Positions 5,372 through 12,700 of a stretch of DNA of 27,449 nt are shown one piece after another (the first letter of the stretch is position 1; the number at the start of each line of letters is the position of its first letter). The translations under genes and the position numbers were made by a program. The DNA is taken from positions 1 to 27,449 of the IMG/VR virus record IMGVR_UViG_3300030110_004503; one strand, given 5' to 3'. Under the pieces are notes generated by a model, which was not told the DNA's origin, ran no database searches, and worked only from the letters and a program-made list of their open reading frames with translations. Origin of the DNA: a virus.

Positions 5372-5617
5372 TTATTTGCCTCTAAAATAAATTTCTCGCT
5401 CTAACCTTCGATAACGAGCATCGGAATGCCAAACCTCGTCAGTAAGAGGGGTATATGTGCCATCCTTAGTAAGCACAGGGTTATTCTTCTTCAGTCTTAG
5501 AGTAGAAGGCTGATAGATGTTCAAACTGTTTATTTTCGTAGTCGAGTTGCCTCCGCAAGATGTCAGCACGATCAGCGTCATTGCTATGACCAGTAGACCT
5601 AAGTTTTTCGATTTCAT
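5372..5617 (-). CDS. Rz1-like outer-membrane lipoprotein (o-spanin candidate)
   Basis: The 81-aa protein has a lipoprotein signal: MKSKN, a hydrophobic core (LGLLVIAMTLIVLTS) and the lipobox LTSC with the lipidated Cys21. The mature 61 residues are polar with scattered prolines (YQPS, NPVL, YTPLT) and end in a charged segment (RYRRLEREIYFRGK). The gene starts inside the upstream 5481-5735 gene in another frame and runs past its stop, overlapping by 137 bases. This is the overlapping arrangement of many Rz/Rz1 spanin pairs. Its role would be to join the inner and outer membranes with its partner at the last step of lysis. The family assignment rests on architecture and lysis context rather than a sequence match. 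Confidence 0.7.
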   Translation of the reverse strand: MKSKNLGLLVIAMTLIVLTSCGGNSTTKINSLNIYQPSTLRLKKNNPVLTKDGTYTPLTDEVWHSDARYRRLEREIYFRGK

Positions 5618-5735
5618 TTATAAGTTCAGCTTCGGTTTTTCTATGTTCTTTATGCAAATCATAGTAAAACTTCTTGTTTTTTAAAGACAAGAATAATTCT
5701 AATGACTTAACAAGGGATTTAATTAGACTTAGCAC
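5481..5735 (-). CDS. Rz-like coiled-coil protein overlapping the Rz1-like lipoprotein (i-spanin candidate)
   Basis: The 84-aa protein starts with an amphipathic to weakly hydrophobic helix (MLSLIKSLVKSLELFLSL, residues 1-18), then a basic patch (KNKKFYY) and a charged helical region rich in Glu, Lys, Arg and Leu (about residues 28-80) suited to a coiled coil. A standard i-spanin has a clear N-terminal membrane anchor; this one has lysines at positions 6 and 10, so the anchor is doubtful. It starts at GTG 5735, since an in-frame TGA lies two codons upstream, and it overlaps the preceding 65-aa gene by 17 bases. The nested lipoprotein gene is the main reason for the spanin call. Alternatively it is a cytoplasmic or peripheral protein of other function. 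Confidence 0.6.
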   Translation of the reverse strand: MLSLIKSLVKSLELFLSLKNKKFYYDLHKEHRKTEAELINEIEKLRSTGHSNDADRADILRRQLDYENKQFEHLSAFYSKTEEE

Positions 5736-5916
5736 TGGTCATTTTCTTGCATGAGAAGATTTCTTTTTCTTCCCCGTTTTCAGAAACTTCCTTTACCGAG
5801 CCATGAACTGACTTGGCACAATCAATTGCCCAATCACGGGCACCGTCTAACTGATTACTGTAACAATGGTGATACTGACCTTTTCGGTTGTATACTCTGT
5901 AAGATACGCAATTCAT
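5719..5916 (-). CDS. 65-aa hypothetical protein
   Basis: I do not recognise this small protein. It begins MNCVSYRVYNRKGQYHHCY, has three further cysteines or histidine-rich positions, a helical middle (GARDWAIDCAKSVHG) and a charged end. The first 50 residues look like a compact alpha/beta fold, with a strand, a helix, then VKEVSENGEEKEIF as a hairpin. Its ATG directly follows the stop of the GNAT-like gene (TAA then ATG, no gap), and its 3' end overlaps the Rz-like gene by 17 bases. The tight packing argues that it is a real gene of the 6627-5372 unit. Longer frames on the other strand here look like shadows. Confidence 0.6.
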   Translation of the reverse strand: MNCVSYRVYNRKGQYHHCYSNQLDGARDWAIDCAKSVHGSVKEVSENGEEKEIFSCKKMTSAKSN

Positions 5917-6627
5917 TTATTTATGAGGCTGGAATTCTAATGCTATTTTACCTGCGGTTGTTTTGTCATCTGACAGGAATCCGTGGATTAAAACACGATC
6001 AGTCAGAAAGTCAACACTTTTTTCATCTAAAAGGTATTTTTTGTCATCAAAAAATAATTCTCTTACTACTGTTCTCGGTCCTTTTCTTACAAAACCCATC
6101 TCGGATGTCTTACCCATCAAGTGCTCTGTCGCTTTATTAGTGCCTACTACCTTAAATATTACACTCATGTGATTTGATTTACTCCAAACTATTGTATTTT
6201 TATCGTCTGTTAAGATAATAGCTCTTTTATCGTATCTGTCAACCCATTTTATATATGATTTTACTTTAAATGTCCTTCTGACCTGACTTTTTAAGTAATT
6301 TTTATTAAATTTAACTAATGCATCATCGAAAATAGCATGTGCGGCACTAATTAATTTAGGACTAGTGAAGTTTTTTCTCACGCCAAAAATAAAATTTACG
6401 TCAAGACAATTAGTTTCCTCCTCCAAAAACACAAAACCCATTACTTTCCCATTTGATTCTGCCTTATATACTATTTTAGTAGAGTAAAAATTAAAACTAC
6501 TTTTAATTTTTTTATCTCTTAATTGACGAGATGGCAAGGAACAGAAATCGTATGGCTTAGATCTTATACAAAAATCATAAAAAAAAGGCCAAACTTCACT
6601 GGTGTCCTTTAAATGTGTAATTTTCAT
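5917..6627 (-). CDS. Putative GNAT-fold acyltransferase-like protein
   Basis: The 236-aa protein resembles phage members of the GNAT fold in residues about 50-140: strand KIVYKAESNGKVMGFVFLEE, strand CLDVNFIFGV (75-83), then a helix (LISAAHAIFDDALVKF, 92-107) and a basic segment ending in WVDRYDKRAIIL, a pattern I associate with phage GNAT-like proteins. The acetyl-CoA binding loop (RKNFTSPKL) is degenerate, so activity and substrate are uncertain. Residues about 150-236 are unlike anything I recognise. It is the first gene of the minus-strand block, divergent from the L gene across a 41-base gap, and shares a promoter region with it. A role in modifying the host or phage surface is possible but unproven. 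Confidence 0.5.
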   Translation of the reverse strand: MKITHLKDTSEVWPFFYDFCIRSKPYDFCSLPSRQLRDKKIKSSFNFYSTKIVYKAESNGKVMGFVFLEEETNCLDVNFIFGVRKNFTSPKLISAAHAIFDDALVKFNKNYLKSQVRRTFKVKSYIKWVDRYDKRAIILTDDKNTIVWSKSNHMSVIFKVVGTNKATEHLMGKTSEMGFVRKGPRTVVRELFFDDKKYLLDEKSVDFLTDRVLIHGFLSDDKTTAGKIALEFQPHK

Positions 6628-6636
6628 TTCTTTATT

Positions 6637-6665
6637 ATATTATACAATAATAAAGTGTAATTCAA
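6637..6665 (-). promoter_or_regulatory. Promoter for the GNAT-spanin transcript in the divergent intergenic gap
   Basis: On the minus strand TTGAAT (6660-6665) and TAATAT (6637-6642) are 17 nt apart; an overlapping TATAAT (6639-6644) is 15 nt away. The ATG at 6627 lies nine bases past TAATAT, so at most a very short leader is expected. The 41-base gap must also serve the plus-strand L gene, whose ATG (6669) is preceded by AAAGTGTAATTC and no Shine-Dalgarno sequence. Confidence 0.5.
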
Positions 6666-6668
6666 TGT

Positions 6669-8792
6669 ATGGCGGGAGAAGGTAAAAATAAAGTAGCTAC
6701 TAGTCTATTAGACTTGCAACCTACTGCTGTTTTAGAGCTTTTTAAAATTTTTCCCGACAGAATTAATAAACCTACATTGTTCTTAGGTTTTCATGGCGGC
6801 ACTTTATACGATAAGTCTTTAGTTTGGCAAGGAGTCCAGTATTTACCACTAGCTATAGAAACCGATGGTTTTGATATTTTGGCTGATGGTCAATTAGCCC
6901 GACCTAAAATAAAAGTATCAAACAAAGGCAATATAGTAACTAATTTCCTGCAAAACTATAAAGATTTTGTCAATGCTAAGGTAATAAGGAAAAGAGTTTC
7001 TGTTAAATTTTTAGATGACGTAAATTTCGATGGAGGTAATCCTTTTGGTGTCGCTGATGCAAAAGCAGAATTAACAAATCAAGAATGGATTGTAGGACGA
7101 AAATTAGCAGAATCTAAATTATTCGCAGAGTTTGAATTAAACTCCCCATTAGATCTAGAAAGCTTTAATGTTAATTCTAGAGGTGTAGTCTCTAAATTTT
7201 GTTATTGGCAGTATAGAGGAGAAGGATGCAGATATCAAGGACAACCAATAGAGAGAGAAGATGGCTTAAGTTTCCAAGATGTTGATGGCAACCCTATAGT
7301 GCCAAAATATAGTCCACCTTTAAATCCTGATACATCTGGTCCATCGTCTGATGTAAATTTTTTTTATGACCCCGCTGCTGAGTGGAGCAATTCAAACACG
7401 TATGTGGCTGGAGATACAGTTTATGTTAAAAGTCCATCTATTATTATTGGAGGACAGCCCTTAAAAACAGTTTATGTTTGTGTTAGTGGCAACTCAGCTC
7501 AAGTTCCAGAAGGTAATCCTAGTTTTTGGCAAAAAGACGGATGCACAAAAAGATTTAGTGCGTGTCAAAAAAGATTTAATGACAAACCTAATTTAGATTT
7601 TATTTCTGATGCTGGAATAGAATCAGGTTTTAATTCTATAACTATAACTGGGTCACGTAGTAACCAAAACCCGAATAAACCTTTTATGGACCCAAATGAC
7701 CGTCTGATAGAGGAACAGGGGGTATTTAATCAGCCATTCCCTTTGAATACAGGTGTATTCCATAGCACTAGAGGTGAATTGACTACTGGTATTATGACTG
7801 GTGAATTCTGTATTGTTGGTTGGGCGCACATAAATGCAAATAGCCCAATTGATGCAGGTATTTTTAGCACCTCATCTAGAGATGATGGTGATATCCCACT
7901 TACTAGATTTATTAACATAGGAGGAGCTAATCACGCAAGGGCTTTAAGAAATACCGCTTTTAGAAAAGTAAAAGTATCTTTTTTAAGTGATACAGACCCA
8001 CAGACCTCAGTCCAAACTCAATTACATGATGTTCAAAGAGGTGCTGGATGGTGGAGAGATCCTAGAGAGTATCATCAATATATTATTACTCATGAAACAG
8101 GGGTTCAATTATTAAAGGAAGCTGTAGATGGTGGAGATAATATAAATTCTGCGTTAAGAAATATAGATACAAGCCTGAATGTAAGATTAGATGGAGAGAC
8201 AGTTGTCGCACAAGATTTAACTAATGGTAATTTTGCTAATATAGCTAGCAGAGAGAGTTTCACAAACAGCGAAGGTGCTAGCACACCTTTATTACCTCAG
8301 ACTTTTATGCTAGGCGGTATAGTAAAAAGATATGGAACAGCAGGATTTGAAACTGGTGGCGCACCTTTTACCTCTAGTATGAATGGAAGGTTAGGCCCGT
8401 GGGCTATCTGGAGTAGGAAGCTAACCGAAACTGAATTAGAATATTTATATAAACCTGTTACAGCTCCTAACAATATAGATCCACAAATACCCTTTGTTCC
8501 ACGCCCGTATTATGAATGCACTGGAAATTACACAGGTATAACTGGAGATCGTTTAGTAGCATGGTGGGATGGCACTACAGGCTTAATTCCAACCACAACT
8601 GAGATAGGCATGTTAGATATACACACAGGGTCGTTACACTTAACAGGTAGTGGATCATTTACTGGTAGTGACGAAAGTTACAAAGAAGCTACTATAACAA
8701 AACTTAACAATGAAACGCCTCCATACCCTCGGTTTGGTGGTTTTCCAGGAACTGATGGATTTAGTTATGAACGAAACTCTAGTATATACTAA
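6669..8792 (+). CDS. Tail-tip protein L (lambda gpL-like) carrying CBM5/12-like and LamG-like insertions
   Basis: Residues about 13-190 match the lambda gpL family of tail-tip proteins. The four cysteines that hold the iron-sulfur cluster in lambda gpL are kept with the same spacing: Cys178-x8-Cys187 and Cys292-x6-Cys299. In lambda the two pairs are about 22 residues apart; here 104 residues lie between them, including a stretch like a CBM5/12 chitin-binding module (EWSNSNTYVAGDTVYV ... NPSFWQ, about 238-287). The usual gpL ending, RFGGFPG, appears only at 688-694. The roughly 385 residues before it look like a LamG/concanavalin-type domain (GRLGPWAIWSRKLTETELEYLY near its end). At 707 aa the protein is about three times the usual length. 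It heads the L-K-I-J series and overlaps K. Confidence 0.85.
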   Translation: MAGEGKNKVATSLLDLQPTAVLELFKIFPDRINKPTLFLGFHGGTLYDKSLVWQGVQYLPLAIETDGFDILADGQLARPKIKVSNKGNIVTNFLQNYKDFVNAKVIRKRVSVKFLDDVNFDGGNPFGVADAKAELTNQEWIVGRKLAESKLFAEFELNSPLDLESFNVNSRGVVSKFCYWQYRGEGCRYQGQPIEREDGLSFQDVDGNPIVPKYSPPLNPDTSGPSSDVNFFYDPAAEWSNSNTYVAGDTVYVKSPSIIIGGQPLKTVYVCVSGNSAQVPEGNPSFWQKDGCTKRFSACQKRFNDKPNLDFISDAGIESGFNSITITGSRSNQNPNKPFMDPNDRLIEEQGVFNQPFPLNTGVFHSTRGELTTGIMTGEFCIVGWAHINANSPIDAGIFSTSSRDDGDIPLTRFINIGGANHARALRNTAFRKVKVSFLSDTDPQTSVQTQLHDVQRGAGWWRDPREYHQYIITHETGVQLLKEAVDGGDNINSALRNIDTSLNVRLDGETVVAQDLTNGNFANIASRESFTNSEGASTPLLPQTFMLGGIVKRYGTAGFETGGAPFTSSMNGRLGPWAIWSRKLTETELEYLYKPVTAPNNIDPQIPFVPRPYYECTGNYTGITGDRLVAWWDGTTGLIPTTTEIGMLDIHTGSLHLTGSGSFTGSDESYKEATITKLNNETPPYPRFGGFPGTDGFSYERNSSIY

Positions 8793-9177
8793 AACAGCTA
8801 AACAAGCTTTAGATAAGATCAAAGATATCTCTCACAAAAACTTTACAATAGAGGTTTGTGGGTTTCTTGGTTATGACTCTAATAAAAAACAATATGTTGT
8901 GAAACTAGAGCGTAACGTGTCAGATAAACCAAAAGACCATTTTATGATAAATCCCTTAAATTACTTAATTTTTAAAGAGGATTACGAAATGATCGCTGTT
9001 TTTCATAGTCATATTAATGGCGACGAGAAAGAGTCAGATTTTGATATAAAGATGGCAGAGAACTGTTGTCAGGCTTTTTTAATATACAGCCTTAATACAA
9101 AAAAAATAAATATTTACACACCCGAAAACTTAGAGGGGAATGTAAATAAGCTAGAAAGGGTTAAGGCTATAAAATGA
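8767..9177 (+). CDS. Tail assembly protein K-like, JAMM/MPN metalloprotease domain only
   Basis: The 136-aa protein (from ATG 8767) is a JAMM (Mov34/MPN/PAD-1) domain. The zinc motif is intact: Glu in TIEVCGFLGY, then HSH, seven residues, Ser, two residues, Asp (HSHINGDEKESDFD). Lambda gpK has this domain followed by an NlpC/P60 domain; here the second domain is missing and the protein ends after the JAMM fold. The chosen start overlaps the L gene by 26 bases. An in-frame ATG at 8755 with AGGA close by is an alternative, adding four residues. Its stop overlaps the next gene (ATGA). It should act in tail-tip assembly, possibly by processing a tip protein. Confidence 0.85.
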   Translation: MNETLVYTKTAKQALDKIKDISHKNFTIEVCGFLGYDSNKKQYVVKLERNVSDKPKDHFMINPLNYLIFKEDYEMIAVFHSHINGDEKESDFDIKMAENCCQAFLIYSLNTKKINIYTPENLEGNVNKLERVKAIK

Positions 9178-9779
9178 CAATAGTAAAATTACATGGTATT
9201 TTAGGGAAGGAGTATGGTCATACTTTCAAACTTAACATAGGGAACCCAAAGCATATATTACAAGCTATTGATTGTAATAGAAAAGGTTTCATGAAGAGGT
9301 TAGTCGATCTGCAATCTGATGGGCAAGGCTATGAGATAATAATTAATAAAAAAAGAACATCTGAACCTTCTGAAATAGAACTCCACAAAAAGCCAGAAAC
9401 AATTGACTTGGTTCCAGTTATAGTAGGCTCTAGTGGTGTTGAGCTACTTCTAATTGAAAAATTATTTTTTGCGATAGTTTTTGCAACTATTTCATATGCG
9501 TTGACTCCCAAACCAGAAGTTGACGCTTTAGAGATACAAGCAGGAGCTAATACTCAATCTTTAATATTTAGTAACCGAGTAAACGTGGCGAGCCAAGGTT
9601 CTCCAGTCCCGATAGGATATGGACGTTTAAAGGTAGGAACACAAGTTATACAAGCAACAATAAAATCTTTCCCCCAATCAACAGATCCTAATTCAATATT
9701 AGTTGATAAAAACTATAAGGGAGAGGTTTCAATAAACACTAATCGGATTCAAGATAGTAGACCTAGATTTATAGAATGA
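9174..9779 (+). CDS. Tail assembly protein I-like (lambda gpI family)
   Basis: The 201-aa protein matches the lambda gpI type. It has an N-terminal ubiquitin-like region (TIVKLHGILGKEYGHTFKLN), a hydrophobic central segment at about residues 96-112 (LIEKLFFAIVFATISYAL), and the conserved stretch NRVNVASQGSPVPIGYGRLK followed by GTQVI. The gene lies between K and J with four-base ATGA overlaps on both sides, and AAGG seven bases before its ATG serves as ribosome binding site. gpI is needed for tail-tip assembly in lambda but is not clearly kept in the virion. The residues after the GYGRLK motif (about 40) are specific to this protein. Confidence 0.85.
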   Translation: MTIVKLHGILGKEYGHTFKLNIGNPKHILQAIDCNRKGFMKRLVDLQSDGQGYEIIINKKRTSEPSEIELHKKPETIDLVPVIVGSSGVELLLIEKLFFAIVFATISYALTPKPEVDALEIQAGANTQSLIFSNRVNVASQGSPVPIGYGRLKVGTQVIQATIKSFPQSTDPNSILVDKNYKGEVSINTNRIQDSRPRFIE

Positions 9780-12700
9780 AACATATTCTTAAAAAAATAA
9801 GTATAGCTGGTGCTGGAAGAGGTGGGAACCAACCCAAACCCCCAGTCTATAAACCACCCATACTAGGTGAGCTTCAATATGGAGCTTCTCATAGCTTTGC
9901 AGAAACAATAGATTTGATTAGTGATGGTCCGATTGAAGGCATAGTAGATCCTGATGGTAGAGTTTTAGATGGCATAAGACTATTACAAGGTATTTATTTA
10001 GATGATACTCCTGCTGCCATTAGTAATAGACCATCTGCTAACGAACAAATAACTGAAGTAGAAATTGAAGCAGCTCAAGAACTAAATGCTCAGTTAAATA
10101 ATGACACAAGTGCAGCTGTAACTAATATAAAAAGATTCTTTAGAGAGTTAGGAGAATCAGATCAAAGATCTGAAAGCGCGTTGATATCAAATCTACAAGC
10201 TGATCCTGCTGTAACTCCTCCAAACTTTGAATCTTATGCTTGGCCTGATTGTTCGCTGTATTACAGATTAGAATCTAAAACTATAGATGAAAATTATGAT
10301 GCCGATGAGGATATAGCTTTTGTAGAAAAGAAAAACAAAGAGGGTTTCGGATTAAGAGCTTTTGTTAAAGATGAGGAAGATAATAAAACATTTAATACTT
10401 TTTATAATGAAGAGCGTTTCACTACTTTAAGTCGGACCAATTCTAGGTTTAGTTATGACGATAGATTCCCATATGATCATGCGAGCGTTTACTGGATGGA
10501 TGGAGCTACCGAAGCAAATTCAAAATTAATGCTATCGTTATACAATAATTTACAACTAAACTTTTACAGCAGAGGACATGAAACTCGATTAGATATTACT
10601 AGAAGTGAAATTCATAATCCTTGGTCCTCACGCGAAATTGCACCTAATCCAAATAATCCATTTAATGTGCAAAATAGACGAGATGATTGGGGTTCTGTTC
10701 AAGCGTCTTTTGGATCTTATTTTAGAGATGGTATAAAAAAAGTATACGATTTCATCAATACTGATGAATGCTTACAACCAATACTTGATTTTGTAGAAAC
10801 AAATAGAAACGAGGATGGTAATAAAGCACAACTTGCATTAGCTGAAGCAGCATTGTCTTCTTTTCTTTTAGAAGCCCCTAATGCTACATTTAGAGATGGT
10901 TTTTTTGCGACACTATCAGATTCTTACAGTGATGAAGAGCAGCCATGTCTGATCGCAGCTGCTAAGGTAAAGGAAACATCAAACACAGAGTTAGATGGTC
11001 TAAATATTTCTGTGGGGCAAGATGAGGATGGAAATTTAATTTTAGAAAACATGACAACTAGACCATTTGGAACTGCAAATGGTTACTCTGTGCAAACAAA
11101 ATTAGAGCAAAGAGGTGTTAAAGTTTACGATGTAACTTGCCCGACTATACAAGCAGACGGAACGCTGACTGGTGACATTGATGGATTTATAGTATTTAAA
11201 ATACCATTAGAAATACAAACTAATCAAGATAATCTATTAGAAATATTACAATCTCTTCGTGTTTCAGAATCAGATATGAGAGGCGGGCTTGGTCTAAATC
11301 GAGATCAAAGTTTAAATAGAATCTCAACCGATTATCAAAACAAAGGATATACCTATTCTGTCAATAAAGAGATTTATACTCTATTGAAAGATATAGAATC
11401 TTTCAAATATAGCAAAACTACAATACCTAGATCTTTATTAAACCAGTATAGTTTTAGTGATTTAAAATTTAATTTTTCGAACGTATTAGCTGAGTTTAGA
11501 GAGGGGTCAGAGTATCAAGATCCATTAAATTATTTTAAGAGTATTTTCATTGATCATGTATACCAAAGAGAATTATTTGGTCCTTTTAATGCTGATAGAA
11601 TTGCCACTGGCCCTGAAACTTCTAATGGCAAAGATGTAAAAAAATCTCAAACGAATGCACCACAAAGGTTAGCTCAAAATACAGATTTACTAACAAGATC
11701 TCAAGTATTAGACAAGTCCACAGCAGATAATTATAATCTAGCAGTAGATTCAGATGGCTTGCCTATCGAAGAAGGTAGCGACGATAAAAGAAAAACAGGC
11801 AACAGTGAAAATGGCTTAGTCTCTAAAAACTATTCAGATTGGGCTAAGAGACAACTAATAAACTGGAACGAAGATGCTGTATCAGTTATACATACTGTTT
11901 ATAATCCAAACGTCACTAGAGCTTTCATATCTCTAAATATTTCAGACCTCAGTGATACTCTTAGTTTCCCAGAATTAACACCAACAGCTGGACTTGAGGG
12001 AGAGAAAATGGAGATAGCGGCTAAGTTCCCTGCTGTGCTAAATATAAGGGTAGAAACAGGTAGTCTTGGAATAAATGAGGAGGGAGATTCAGGTATAGAA
12101 CAACCCTACAGAACTTATAACTACAGGATTGTAGCTTTGATACAAGGTAGCACAATAGTTGACATTGGTAACCCTGATTTCGAACCAGAAGAATCTAGGC
12201 AATTTGTTGTTTCATTAGATGGTCAAGATGAAAAGTTAAACGCTGGGTTTCAACTGCCACCCACAATTACTACTAAACAAGCTATCTTAAGCGCTGATGG
12301 CGAAACAGGATTAGAAGTAGGCAGCAAAATTGATGAAGATGGTAGTATAAAAAGATACGTAAAAGTTACCAAGTTGTCTTTTGAAACAAACTCTGTTTTG
12401 ATCAACAAAAAAGTCACATTAGATAAAGTCACAGAAATTATTGATGTGCCTTTGCCATACCCGTTTTCAGCGATAGTGGGAACTAAATTAGACTCTAGAT
12501 CTTTTAATGCGATACCAACAAGATCATATGATTGTAAACTGAAAAAAGTTAAAATACCCAGCAACTACAGTCCAGTTTTACCAAATGGTAAAGATAAAAG
12601 ATACTATAATAATCAAGCAGAATTTAACTCTACAAGTAAAAAAGATAAATTAGTATATGATGGTGATTGGGATGGATCTTTCAAACAAGGTTTGCATTGG

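Noticed and set aside
5751-6140. 129-codon plus-strand frame across the 65-aa gene and the GNAT-like gene
   Set aside because: It crosses two tightly packed minus-strand genes, has a low-complexity Leu/His/Phe composition and no start signals.
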